Source of the DNA: Brachionus koreanus
Taxonomy: Eukaryota > Rotifera > Eurotatoria > Ploima > Brachionidae
Length of the DNA: 33,630 nucleotides
Assembly (NCBI GenBank): GCA_016987375.1
Contig: PJRA01000549.1
Location: 1,127,693-1,161,322, forward strand
Direction: 5' to 3'
In this document: one piece after another, positions 1 to 9,871 of the stretch
Position numbering within the stretch: the first letter of the stretch is position 1
How the letters are laid out: every line of letters begins with the position of its first letter
The notes under the pieces: model-generated
Told to the model about the DNA's origin: nothing
Database searches by the model: none
Seen by the model: the letters and a program-made list of their open reading frames with translations, nothing else
Translations under genes and position numbers: made by a program

Positions 1-242
1 TTTAAAAATTTGTAAAATTATTTGTAAAAATTGATTTAAACTTAAATTTTGATTACTAATCTTTTTTTTTAAAAAACTATTTAATTTTATTAATTTTTTT
101 ATCAATAAATGAGTTCACTTGGCTCGTATAGAGCTTGGCAATCAGCCTTTCAGGTGAATTGAATAGAGAGGGTTTAAAGTAACTGAAACGATCATTAAGA
201 AATTGAGATTTTTACACAGACCTTTAATTAAGCAAAAAAATG
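1..242. other. AT-rich edge sequence, no gene seen
   Basis: No reading frame or RNA gene is visible between the window edge and the tRNA. A slightly less AT-rich patch at about 110-185 contains two short self-complementary stretches, but they do not fold as a tRNA. Confidence 0.4.
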
Positions 243-315
243 TGATCGCACCAAGGATCGAACTTGGGACCTCCTGTGTGTTAGACAGATGTGATAACCA
301 CTACACCATGCGATC
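243..315 (-). tRNA. tRNA-Val (anticodon AAC)
   Basis: Read on the minus strand, this 73-nt stretch folds as a complete cloverleaf. The 7-bp acceptor stem is GATCGCA paired with TGCGATC, with discriminator A at 243. The D arm contains the A-box-like TGGTGTAGTGGTTATCAC. The anticodon stem TCTGT/ACAGG (one G-U pair) encloses loop CTAACAC, giving anticodon AAC, which reads valine GTT. The T arm carries the B box GTTCGATCC. No intron is present and CCA is not encoded, as usual for eukaryotic nuclear tRNAs. All stems pair, so it appears functional. Confidence 0.93.
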
Positions 316-446
316 CTATAATATTTTGCTTATTCTAGGTATTTTCCAATAAGTAAAGCACTTTTTTTTGCATATTTGAATATTCCTAATTTTAAAGAAT
401 ATATTTGTATGAATTTTTTAAAATAAATAAATTATCATTTGTAAAA

Positions 447-1160
447 ATGGAGAAATTAATTCAACTTCAGAAAGAGCTAGAACCATTAATTCAAGAAATT
501 TACTGTTATTTAGACAAGCAGAATTTCCATTTTCTGAACGAAGGCAAAGTCTTACCCTGTTTAAATAAGGCATGTTTAGAATGTATACGAAAATTGATCA
601 CAGAAAACAAACTATTGTGTGGATATTGCGGTTATGAGCATTTAATTAAAAATACAGATGAACTAACTTCGATTGAACTACAAACACATCAAACAAAACT
701 CCAAGAAATTAAGGAAAAAATGAATGACTTAATTTGTGGCTTGCTTCGCGAATTTGAAATTAAAGACATTGATATTGAGAATCGATGCACTAAAGCAAAA
801 GATGAAATAAAAGAAAAAATAAAAATGCAAAAAAATGGTCTAGAACAGCTTCATACTAATATGACAAAAAAATTAGAAGAAATAATAGAAAATTTGGTTA
901 TTGAGCTTTATAAATTAACTTTAAAAATTGAGGAAAAAAGTTCAGAGTTTGAAATTTTGTCGAAAAAAATTCAAGAATCACTTGACGATTTTAACGAAAA
1001 AGAGCTAATAAATGAAATTTACAAGTGCCAATTTTTGATTGATGAAATGAAGAATCTTGACGATAATTTTCACCAAATTATAAAGCAACTTTTTTTTGAA
1101 CCTAGTCAATGGATACCAAATAATTTATTTATTTACCCTTTTATTAAAAATTTTAACTAA
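447..1160 (+). CDS. Degenerate RING / coiled-coil (TRIM-like) protein
   Basis: Single-exon protein of 237 aa. I start at the ATG at 447 because it has a good animal context (aaaaATGG); the frame is open 42 bases further upstream but without an ATG. Residues 34-65 look like the second half of a RING finger: GKVLPC, then C43, C46 and a C58-x2-C61 pair. The first CxxC pair and the usual histidine are missing, so zinc binding and E3 ligase activity are doubtful. Residues 80-185 are a long Glu/Lys-rich, coiled-coil-like helix. The C-terminal FEPSQWIPNN resembles the linker after the coiled coil in TRIM-type proteins. No B-box or SPRY/NHL domain follows. It may be a TRIM relative or a reduced paralogue; no specific role can be assigned. 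Confidence 0.65.
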   Translation: MEKLIQLQKELEPLIQEIYCYLDKQNFHFLNEGKVLPCLNKACLECIRKLITENKLLCGYCGYEHLIKNTDELTSIELQTHQTKLQEIKEKMNDLICGLLREFEIKDIDIENRCTKAKDEIKEKIKMQKNGLEQLHTNMTKKLEEIIENLVIELYKLTLKIEEKSSEFEILSKKIQESLDDFNEKELINEIYKCQFLIDEMKNLDDNFHQIIKQLFFEPSQWIPNNLFIYPFIKNFN

Positions 1161-1851
1161 ATTATTTATAATATTTATTATTTAAAACATACAAATTAAT
1201 GGAGAAAAATTTTTTTTGTTTCGCGATTGACAAAAGGTTTTTTTTTAACTAGTAATTTTTTTTAGATTTTAAAAACAATCTATTTCAAAAATGTGTTCAT
1301 TTTTTTAAAAATTAATATTTTATGCACTTCAATAAAAATAATAGAAACAAGAGAAAAAAGTCGTTTATCTTTCTTAAATGTAACTCTATAGAAATTAAAA
1401 GTTTATAATTTTGAAATATGTTAATATTTAAATTATTAAGTTTGTTTATTTGAAATTGTCTTTTAAATTTTAGTTTAATCCGGATCGGTGTTAAAGGATT
1501 TAATAAGAATCAGGAAAAAAATCTGTGTTTTAGGTTTCAAATTAGGCGATCCAGAGAACCGGAACCATTAAATTAATACGTTTTAATCTATTTTAAGTAA
1601 AATTTTTTTTTACATTATTTAGTTTTTTAAAGTTCTAAAAATTATTAAAGTCAAATTTTTGATTAATATTTCAAAAAGTTCAAAAAAGTTTTACTTTGAT
1701 TTTACGAACTTTTCTAAAATAATTTAATCTTTTCATTTTTTATTTAAAAAAATATTCAATTATTTTTAAATAATTAAAGTTAAAAAATATTTAAATCAAA
1801 AGTATTTTGACAAAAATTAAAATTTTTTGTATACAAAGAATTATTTTCAAA
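1161..1851. other. AT-rich intergenic sequence
   Basis: No coding frame or RNA gene seen. A possible polyadenylation signal AATAAA at 1331 could serve the upstream gene. A short island of higher GC at about 1478-1570 holds ATCCGGATCGG and GAGAACCGGAACC motifs, similar in flavour to the island at 5325-5510. Confidence 0.4.
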
Positions 1852-1917
1852 ATGGATGAACATCAATCTAGCTTGACTATACTTTTTGACTCCAAAAAGG
1901 AAAACAGTTTCTTGGAA
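1852..1917 (+). other. Possible upstream coding exon of the CHCHD7-like gene
   Basis: A short open stretch starts at an ATG in good context (caaaATGG) and encodes 22 residues before a GT. If spliced from 1918 to the TTTTAG ending at 2238, phase 0 is kept and the frame runs through 2239-2306 into the CHCHD7-like ATG at 2307. The implied intron (321 bp) is longer than others here, so this may equally be 5' UTR or chance. Confidence 0.25.
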
Positions 1918-2306
1918 GTTTGATGAGTCTACTTTTTCTTTCTCAATATAACTTCAAAGTCTAATATATGAAGAAATTTTAAAATTCATGAAAATGATTA
2001 AAATAAATTACCTAAATTAACTTTAAATAATATTCTTTCCAAAGTAGTGGCATACAAAGGGATTTTTTTGGTACTTTTTTGAATGCATCTAAAAATTCAC
2101 AAGAGCTATAAAAAAAATAACTTTAAAAAAATACAAAAAATAAAAAATTATTTTTTTTATATTTTTTATTTTAGATTATTAATTGAAATATATGTAAAGT
2201 TTGTTTTATCAGCTCTTTTTTATTTCAAAATATTTTAGGTAAAATTGCATCAATAAATGAAATAAATAAATTTAATCAAAATTTTGGATCTAAGTCTTTC
2301 TTTAAA

Positions 2307-2786
2307 ATGGGTCTTGCGGAAAATATTGAAAAGAACAAAGAAAATCAAGCAAAGCTTAGAGAAATTCAGCAAAGAAGAGATAGAAACATTACATTCGGTC
2401 ACGAATTTAAGGATCCTTGCAAAAATGTTTAAATTTTAAACAATCAATCCGATTTAATTTATTTAAAGATTTAACTTTAAAAAGGAGAGAATTTTATCTC
2501 AAAAATGTGTCGAAAACAACCGTGATAACTTGGGAAATTGCAAGGATTATTTCGATAACTTTAAGAAATGTAAACAATTTTGGGTTCGTAAAAAACAACT
2601 TAGGCAAATAACAAACGATTATTAATTTTTTCCTATTTTTCAAAGAATGCTGTTCAAGAGTATCGTTGTCGATACATGAAAAAAACTCGACATGACTTAC
2701 CTAAAGAAGACGAGTTTAGAAAATGGAAGAATAAAATACCTGAATGGATCCAAACCCAAAAAATTACACCACCAGATGATATTTAA
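2307..2786 (+). CDS. CHCHD7: CHCHD7/Cox23-like twin CX9C mitochondrial protein (3 exons)
   Basis: Exons 2307-2426, 2485-2583 and 2646-2786, all in phase 0, with introns of 58 and 62 bp; 119 aa. The joined exons give a CHCH domain: DPC-x9-C crosses the first intron, followed by CVENNRDNLGNC and then C-x9-C ending in KQFW. The spacing (CX9C, ten residues, CX9C, then FWN) matches animal CHCHD7, the relative of yeast Cox23. Family members are imported to the mitochondrial intermembrane space by the Mia40 oxidative pathway and support cytochrome oxidase assembly. Human CHCHD7 is 85 aa; here a charged N-terminal stretch of about 35 residues and a longer basic tail are added. The N-terminal start is the least certain part. 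Confidence 0.75.
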
Positions 2787-2914
2787 CTTCGCTTCTTAGC
2801 ATTTTTCTTTAATTCAAATATTTAGCTTATTTTTTAAAGTTAAAATGTCACATTTTTAAATAAAATCTTGTATAAAAATCTCTAAAGTTTTAACAGTTTT
2901 TTTAATTTAAAAAG

Positions 2915-3821
2915 ATGAGCATGCGTATAACAGTGATAGACAAAAGATATAACAGTCCTAGATCACTTCATCAATATAGACCAATTTACTTACCGAATAT
3001 GAGTAATGAAAGCATTTATGTGCGTCCATCTAGACATGTATCTAGGAGAAGTCAAAGTCCATTTAGAAAATATGAAGAATGTATTAAACAAAAAATGACA
3101 TCTTTGAGTCCAAAATGTGAACCTTGGGAGACAAATAGTGTTAGAAACTACTCAAAAAATTTTGAAAAAATTGGTAAATTTGATTAGAAACTTTAATAAT
3201 TTAAAAAAAAACTAAAATTTTTAATAACAATAAATATATTTTTTAGGTATTTCTCCTGATTTCAGGTCAAATTATCATCATCAAGATCAAAATTATGTTC
3301 TTTGCTCGAATTGTAAGAGCAAGATAAGCAACGAAAGTGAAATTGTGGAAAAACTTGAAACCTTGAAAATTGAAGAGCCTCTGGGTACTCCAGATCCAGA
3401 AGAAAAACATTTTGATTTTTACGATGACAGTTTTTTTGATGTACATCTTAATAAGGAGACGGCTGAACAATTCATAAATTTGTTAATAGCTGAGGACAAA
3501 ATGTTGAGACAAAAAATTGCCAATGGTGATATAGATGAAAAAACAATGAAAAAATTGGATAGATTGGCTGAGCTACGTAGAAAATACAATGATTTTAAAA
3601 ATAGCAAAAAGAAAATCGTTGAAATTCCGATAATACACGAAAAATCTGAGAAAAAAAATTCGACCATGACACCAATGAAAAAATTTTCAAATGCTACTAT
3701 TTCAAAAATATCCTCGAAACCAATGCGCAAAAAATTTGATCTTGGTTTATCTAAGATTAAATCGCTAAGCGATCCGGATTTTTCATTGGAATTAAGTAGA
3801 CATCCTTTGGTTAGAGAATAA
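2915..3821 (+). CDS. Two-exon basic protein of unknown function
   Basis: Exons 2915-3173 and 3247-3821 join in phase 1 across a 73-bp intron (GTAAAT...TTTTAG) to give 277 aa. The start is the first ATG, about 130 bp after the preceding gene. The N-terminal 60 residues are Arg/Ser/Tyr-rich (RRSQSPFRKY). The sequence YVLCSNCKSKI at about 103-113 contains one CxxC, possibly half a zinc site. Residues 140-210 are charged and helical, with ETAEQFINLLIAEDKML and KKLDRLAELRRKY suggesting a short coiled coil. The C-terminus is basic and Ser/Thr-rich. No signal peptide or membrane helix. AATAAA at 3844 is a plausible polyadenylation signal. I do not recognise the family. Confidence 0.7.
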
Positions 3822-5238
3822 TTTTTACTATTAAATTTATATAAATAAAGAATTAAAATGTGTAAAATTTTAATTATTTTTTTTCCAAGAAGTTCTGAGG
3901 CTAATTAATAGGTTAAATAAAAGGACGAAAAATTTTTTCACATTGCTAAAGGATTTGTACAATTAGTAACACTTTATCTATCGAAATGATTTAAATAAAA
4001 GCTGATTAAATTAATTTAAGAAATAATTTATATCATCTTTGATTTAAACACGCTTAAAGATCAGCTGTACTTTTTTAAGAAATTCAAAAATTTTTAAGTT
4101 AAAATTTGTGAACAATTCTAAAAGTAAGAGAGAATAATAATTAGATTTCTATGATGATTGTTTGCAAAATAAAATCTTCCATAATTACAAGAGAATAAAG
4201 CCAATAAAATATTCAAATATTCTAATAAATTCTATTTTTCAAAATAAAACTGAATTTTTTGATTAATATTTTTTTAAAGAAAATAAAGGAAAAAAAATCA
4301 AAATTTTGAATTTTGGGATATTTTCAAAACGATTTTGACGAGCTGAATCTAAAAATATCAATAATTTGAATATCGGAACTTTCTTTAAATATATCAATAA
4401 ATTATTTTGAATGGTCATTTCTTTGTCAAATTTTGGGCTCATTTTATTATTTTTATTCGGTATCAGATAAAATTTCTGTGTCATTTTCAATAATTGAATG
4501 ATCATTTTTAAGAAATTAAAGAAATTAAAAAAAAGACAAAAAAATTTCATCTGATACCGAATAAAAATAATAAAATCAAGTGAAAAAATTTTCATTTCTA
4601 AAATTTTCTAATTTTTCTAATTGATAAATGAATTTAATAATTAATAATTTGATTTTGATAAATGATTAGCTTTTAAGCTTACAGAAACCATTTTTTTTAA
4701 CTTTGATTTAAAAGTATGTTTATAAGCAAAATTTTTTTTTCCACCAGAATCTTGTTATTGATAAATAGTTATAGTTATTTTAGTATTTTCTTAAGGAATG
4801 TCTGTTTCAGATGACTTGATTTACGGTGAAAATTGCAATATTCAATTTAATAACGATAAAATATTTCTCACTTATTGAAGAAATTTTTGTCAAAAAAAAT
4901 TAAATTTTCATCCATTTGGGGTGTAATGGAAATAAAATATTCAATTTATTAATTTAATTTAATTCGATTCAGAAATTTTTCTTATTTAATTTTGAAGTTT
5001 AAGGGAACAGTAGCGCCCTAAACCGTTTTGGCCAAAAAAAAATCATCATAAATAATGAAAACTAATTAGATCAAATTTGATTGAATGAAATTGCTTCCTT
5101 GATAGTTCTCTCCAGAAAGAACTAATGTTTATGAGACTGCTGTGAAGTTAATCGCCTGGACTTGGTTAGTTGGAAATTGGTAGCAATGCTGAATGTTTTG
5201 ATCTTATTCTTTGATTATTCTACAATCTTTTTCTGTCT
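3822..5238. other. AT-rich intergenic stretch with an inverted repeat
   Basis: No coding sequence supported. The open frame on the minus strand around 4263-4595 is low-complexity and overlaps the perfect inverted repeat listed separately. A cluster of mixed-composition sequence at 5000-5230 shows no open frame. Confidence 0.4.
4441..4576. repeat. Perfect 28-bp inverted repeat (foldback/MITE-like)
   Basis: Bases 4441-4468 and 4549-4576 are exact reverse complements over 28 bp, including the non-AT core CGGTATCAGAT. Pairing continues imperfectly inward for about a further 14 bp. The spacer is 80 bp. This is a strong potential cruciform or the core of a small MITE; no target duplication is obvious. 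Confidence 0.8.
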
Positions 5239-5324
5239 TTGCGCTTTCTTTTTTTTCTAAATTTTAGTCTTAAAAGCGTGGTATTCACGTTTGAATTTTT
5301 TAAAATATTTGATTGTGTCCAAGG

Positions 5325-5510
5325 CAGATCATTTCCTGGGACTTGGACTTTTGATAAACCCGTATCAAGACCCGTTCTGAAAGATTCGAATCTTGAGCGG
5401 TTGTTTATCGCAGATCCTGATCAAGAACCAGACCTGGACCGTTCATAGATTCGGTGAGTATGTACCCGGTCTTTTCCCGTATCCATGGGCCCGCCTGACA
5501 ACATTTTTCA
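5325..5510. repeat. GC-richer island with degenerate RACCYG/GATCC motifs
   Basis: Within very AT-rich DNA, this patch contains repeated GACCCGT, GATCCTGATC, GAACCAGACCTGGACC and ACCCGG words at irregular 6-7-bp steps. Open frames cross it but read as low-complexity Asp/Pro-rich peptide with no start or splice logic. It is probably a decayed repeat rather than a gene. Confidence 0.4.
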
Positions 5511-5820
5511 GTTTAAAAATTATCTTCCGATATTCATTTTGTTTTGCAGTTAAAATATTAATTTCAGAAGGCAAACTTACTAAGCTCAAGCAGCAATATA
5601 TATTGAATTGAAATTTGTAAGGGGTTATTAATTTCAAAGTTAAAAAATGTCTTAGAAAAAATCGGCTATTTCACTTAGATATTAATTTCACAGCGGATTT
5701 TTTTATTCAATTAAACATCAATTTCGGTGACTTAAATTATAACTTTACCCTCAAATAGATGAAAAGAGTAAGCAGTTTTTATAATATTTAAAAAAATCAC
5801 ATTTTTTTCCATAAATTTAT

Positions 5821-6732
5821 TTAAACAGTTAATAATCCATTAGCATATTGAAAATCGTTGCTCTTTTCGTAATCTGTTATATCTAAAGCCACTTCACAGC
5901 TCTCTTTTACGACTTGTTCTTTATCATTTAGATATCTGTTAAGTATTTTAACGCATTCATCAGTAGCTAATGAGCCTAGAGCTTCAGCACATTCATGTCT
6001 AACCATATGATTTTCATTTTTGTCCTCAAGATTGACTCTTAGAGCTTCAATTGAGAGAGGACTTTGTATTTGCCCCAGAACATAAGCGATTTCATGTCTG
6101 AATAAAGCACTTTTGCATTTTAGACCGTCACAAAGAGCTAAAATTGCTTTGTCAGAACCATCATTTCTCAATTGAAACATAGCTCTGTATCTTTCAAACA
6201 TACTTTCGTCTTCATTGAGAAGTTTTTCGCGTAAAAAACTGACATTTCTGTTAACATCTGGAGGTGCTGGATCAACAGAAAAATATGGGTTATCGGACAA
6301 GTTTTCTATCGGAGCTTGTTTTTTTTTTTCAAGCCAATAGAGACGAGCTAGCGCTAGTTGACAAGTCTCAGCCACTTCTTGGTGTGAATCAGAAGCAAAC
6401 TCAGTTAAAGCTTGTATAACCTTTTCAGTATTTAAGCCAATGGCTCCCAGAGCTTCTCCAGCTTCATGACGGACCATTGGGTCTTCGGATTTGTTTCGCA
6501 AAACCTCAATTAATGGATCAATTGCTGAAGTATCTTGCATTTGACCTAAACAATAAGCACATTCATGTTTAAGCAAAGCTGATGGGTCTTGAAAGCCTTT
6601 TACAATATTCATAATTGCATTTTTTCCTCCCAAATTTTTCAATGTAAACAAAGCTCGATATCGAGCCTTCATTGGCACCGATTGATTGATCAGTAAATCA
6701 CCTAGTTTGTTCAATTTTTCAGCGTCAACCAT
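5821..6732 (-). CDS. DOHH: Deoxyhypusine hydroxylase (HEAT-like repeat di-iron enzyme)
   Basis: Single-exon gene of 303 aa (human DOHH has 302). The start is the ATG at 6732 (MVDAEKLNKLG); the frame stays open upstream but lacks an ATG. Two sets of bihelical HEAT-like repeats carry the four His-Glu pairs that bind the di-iron centre: KHEC (H56/E57), RHEA (H89/E90), RHEI (H213/E214) and RHEC (H246/E247). The first two positions equal those of the human enzyme. DOHH hydroxylates the deoxyhypusine of eIF5A in the cytosol, the last step of hypusine formation. A variable linker at about 135-175 separates the halves. All key residues are present, so the enzyme should be active. It lies on the opposite strand to the genes upstream. 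Confidence 0.97.
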   Translation of the reverse strand: MVDAEKLNKLGDLLINQSVPMKARYRALFTLKNLGGKNAIMNIVKGFQDPSALLKHECAYCLGQMQDTSAIDPLIEVLRNKSEDPMVRHEAGEALGAIGLNTEKVIQALTEFASDSHQEVAETCQLALARLYWLEKKKQAPIENLSDNPYFSVDPAPPDVNRNVSFLREKLLNEDESMFERYRAMFQLRNDGSDKAILALCDGLKCKSALFRHEIAYVLGQIQSPLSIEALRVNLEDKNENHMVRHECAEALGSLATDECVKILNRYLNDKEQVVKESCEVALDITDYEKSNDFQYANGLLTV

Positions 6733-6762
6733 CTCAATAAAAGTTGTTAAAATAATTTTCAA

Positions 6763-7319
6763 AATTTAATAATGTGCTTTCAAATTTTCTTTTATTTATA
6801 CTTGCATTAAACTTTTTTTTTGCGAAAAATTAAAAAATTTCATCTTTTGATAATTGCTAAACTATTTTGAAGGGTAAAATAAAAAGTCTGGTTAATTTTT
6901 CACAAAAATTGATACAATTTTTATTTGATTAAAATATGACATATTTAAGCATAAAAATTTTAGCTATAAAAAATAAGTTTTCTATTTTTATTGATAAATA
7001 ATATCTTTAAGTCTTTTTAATTTTTTTTTTCAAAAAAGCCAAGTAAAGATAAAAATTGTTCAGCAGTCAAAGATTTAAGTCTTTTTTTCTGAAAAAGTCA
7101 TTAGTTTAGACTCTAAAGAATTTAAAATGTATTTTTTTCTGACTTTTGCACAAGTATGGTCAACAATTGTAAGAGCTCTTTTAAAATAAACATCAGAATT
7201 ATATAAGATAGGGAAGCAGAGCTTTATATATGCGAGTAACGAGCCGTTATTAAAATTTAAATTTAAGATAATATATAAAATTATTATTTACAAAAAAATC
7301 TATGACAAGTTAATAAAAA
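6763..7319. other. AT-rich intergenic sequence with a dispersed repeat copy
   Basis: No gene seen. Bases 7081-7155 are a reverse-oriented copy of the AAGTCA-rich repeat found in the long intron of ZIP gene B: 7140-7155 is the exact reverse complement of 25021-25036. A 14-base motif at 7231-7244 (tgcgagtaacgagc) recurs inverted near 8131. Confidence 0.45.
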
Positions 7320-7322
7320 AAT

Positions 7323-7880
7323 ATCATAATAATCAGTTCGGTAAAAGTCGACTATACATTTTTAAGGTGTTTTCCTTTATCTTAATTAGTCTTTTTTCTT
7401 CCATTTGACGTGGTACTAAGTTAATACTGTTTTTGATTTTAGTAAGCCGATCGAACGGAAAAGGGACAATTAAAAAATCATTGATATTTTTCAAACGCGA
7501 CAAAGCTACGAATGTTATTCCTAATGACCGTTTCCTAATGATTTTCCAAGATCAATAATAGCACTTTTAAGCGTTTGTCCTTGTGATTTATGTATTGTCA
7601 TACCATACCCAATTCGAATTGGAACTTGTGTTTTGGTACCTTTAACAGTTTTTGAAAAGGAGCTAATTGGGTTAATTGGAATATAATTGAGTCTTTGTGG
7701 CTCATCGAAAAACTGTGGACCACTATAATCTGAAAATTCAACTATTATTGTTTCAGGTAAATCGTTTTGTTTATAATCAACTGAGACAATTATGTCCCAT
7801 ATTATTCCTGCAGCACTGTTAGCCAGTCCTTTTGTGGTATAATTAATCACATGTATCAAAAGATCAAATAAATAAACAAG
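7323..7880 (-). pseudogene. Broken Pif1/Helitron-type helicase fragment
   Basis: The minus strand encodes the C-terminal part of a Pif1-family helicase of the Helitron type. KGLANSAAG resembles the KGLxNGxxG block, GYGMTIHKSQGQTL is the late helicase motif, and after a frame change FVALSRLKN (the usual VALSRVK motif) and PFPFDRL follow, ending near 7323. The break is at 7524-7547, where the 10-mer TCATTAGGAA occurs twice, 14 bp apart; the extra 14 bp shifts the frame and creates a stop. The N-terminal helicase motifs and Rep domain are absent. Probable remnant of a Helitron transposon, not a host Pif1 gene. Confidence 0.8.
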
Positions 7881-8507
7881 ATGTTAGCTTAATTTATTTT
7901 TTTATTTTTTGATTGAAGTTAATTTCTGAAAATATTTGTTTTCTGTTTATAGGTATGTGTTAATTGATATTTATTTTAATTAATTATTTAATTAGAAACA
8001 AAACCGAAAGCCAATAGATTTCGAGAAGAACTCCTCCAATGAAATTGCTGGGTTTTAGATTCTCGATTCGAAAAACGTACGGTAACTACGAATTTTTCTA
8101 TATGCACATCTAGGTATTAGCTCGTCGCGATGCTCGTTCCTCGCAATAAATGGATCTTGATCGAATTATTTATTTAAAAAAAAATGAGAAATTAAAAACA
8201 ATGATTCAAATATAAATGAAAATGAATATTAATTAATGAATTTTAAAAAAAATATTAGATTTAAATCAAGCATTTATCTTTCTTTGTCTTTAAAATTATT
8301 TTCATTTTTTTATTTTTTTAACATCGCCTTAGAAGCGTTCAAACACAGTAATAAAAGCTGCATAAAATCACTCTACTTGATTTTCTTGATTTAATATTTC
8401 ATTTAAGAATTGTTATTCAGCAAAAAAAGAACAAAATTTGTCTTTTTATTTTAGACATAAATAAAGAATTATCGATATTAATTATCGATTTTTTACTATC
8501 ACCGAAA
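7881..8507. other. Non-coding sequence, possible transposon end
   Basis: No gene seen. Bases 8010-8165 are less AT-rich and contain gctcgtcgcgatgctcgttcctcgc, whose GCTCGTTCCTCGCA part nearly matches, in inverted orientation, a motif at 7231-7244 on the other side of the helicase fragment. The rest is AT-rich. Confidence 0.35.
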
Positions 8508-8633
8508 TTTTCACAAGAAAAATATGTAATCTTTTTTGTTTCCAGCAAAAGATCGAACAATTTTTATTAATCGAAACAGAAAAGAAAAAACAAAAACGTC
8601 ACAGAAAAAACATGCTTTTGCAAAAAAAATATA
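8508..8633 (+). repeat. Dispersed repeat with exon-like TTTCCAG, copy 1
   Basis: Shares with 9872-9980 an ordered set of blocks: AAAAATAT, TAATCTTTT, TGTTTCCAGCAAAAGATC, AACAAT, a Lys-rich stretch and TTTTGCA. The TTTCCAG resembles a splice acceptor and is followed by a short open frame (QKIEQF...). It could be a decayed duplicated exon or a transposon piece. Confidence 0.5.
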
Positions 8634-9177
8634 AATTTTAAATATTAATATTTTTATTTATTTATTTGTTTGATTAAAATTTTCAGACTCATAGGGATTT
8701 AAAAAAAAAAGAAAAAAGTAAAAATTATATTCAAAAATTAGATTATTTTAAATAATTTACCAAGTTTTTAAACTGATTATACAAGTAAAAATAGCTTTGA
8801 TTGTTTTGGATGCATACCCTAATTAGAAGAAATAATATTTTACTGAGTCAACAAAACCAAAATTAAGTCATTGACAATGAATCTATTTCAAGAAAATGAG
8901 AAACTTTCAATCATAATCTATATGTATCATGTTTTCGAGATCGGATAGCTGCCTAATAAAAGACCTGTTTTCGGAGTCAAACTGTTTTTCGGAGTAACTG
9001 TTTGTGATCTTTCCTTAGGTACATTACCTTTTAGCCACAAACTAATGTTTAATATTTTTTTAAGAAAAATATTTTATTATTGTAGTAAATTTGTTTAATC
9101 GTTTCAAGTTTTAAGGCTTAGTTTAAGGGTTCTGTTTTGGCTTATTAACTAATTCCTAATAACTATTATATTTTGAC

Positions 9178-9396
9178 TAGGGATGTTGGTAAACCTAGCC
9201 ATGCCAATATTTGGTTTCCCCAAAAAAAATAAATTGTGATTTAATAATAATTAAAATTAGCTCAAAATTAAAAACAAAAAATTGAAACTTTTTACTTAAA
9301 TTTTTTACAAAATTTGTTTAAATAATTGAATCTAGGTTAAAATTTGGCCTACCAAAATCTGGCTAACCCACTAACCCAGCTAAACCAATATCACTA
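9178..9396. mobile_element. Possible small MITE with imperfect terminal inverted repeats
   Basis: The left end tagggatgttggtaaacc is roughly matched, inverted, by the right end ggtttagctgggtt...atatcacta; about 12 of 18 terminal bases pair. Flanking 8-mers attttgac and attattac agree at 6 of 8, which would fit a decayed hAT-type duplication. Weak evidence. Confidence 0.3.
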
Positions 9397-9450
9397 ATTA
9401 TTACGAATATCAAATTCACTGACATGTTTTTGGTAATGTAAAAGTTATAT

Positions 9451-9794
9451 CTAAAAATTAACTGAGAAAACTGTTTTTAAAAGCAAAATAACAGTTTGAG
9501 GTTTCATCATTCTTGTTGTACAACCGAGTTCATCTAAAGATTTTAGACTTCTTGCCATTTTATTCATTTTTTCTTCAACATATTCATTTAAATAGTATTG
9601 TTTACAAATTGTTTGAATACCAAGGTAAATATTACCGGCTACTTGAGGTTTTTGTTTGAAATTTTTCTTGTCAAATGAAATTGGGAGGGCTTTTTTGATG
9701 CATTAAATTCGATTTTCCACAATGTGGAATATTTGTCACATTGTTTTTAAAGAATTTTTACATGTTTTAATGTGACTTTTTTCCTATTTGCCAT
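9451..9794 (-). pseudogene. Broken gene of unknown family
   Basis: The minus strand has coding-like sequence from an ATG at 9794 (MANRKKVTLKHVKIL) through a stop, then KQCDKYSTLWKIEFNASK, a one-base frame change, and an open run containing QVAGNIYLGIQTICKQYY and MARSLKSLDELGC, to a stop at 9451-9453. Residue use is far from the low-complexity translation of surrounding DNA, so it was once coding. One stop and one frameshift suggest a pseudogene; alternatively, the pieces are exons with unseen splice sites. Not recognised; the transposon-rich setting suggests a mobile-element gene. Confidence 0.45.
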
Positions 9795-9871
9795 AGTATC
9801 TGAAAAAGAATGCTTTTTAATAAAAATAATCTTTTTTGTTTGAAAATTACAACTAATTAATTTCACATTGA

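Noticed and set aside
3267..3730. Open frames on the minus strand opposite the two-exon gene
   Set aside because: They are antisense to a well-supported plus-strand exon and read as low-complexity Phe/Ile/Leu sequence.
4263..4595. 110-codon minus-strand open frame
   Set aside because: Low complexity, and it spans the perfect inverted repeat, so it reads both arms of a hairpin.
5239..5637. Overlapping open frames on both strands
   Set aside because: They cross a repeat-like GC island, show no splice or start logic, and have no recognisable domain.
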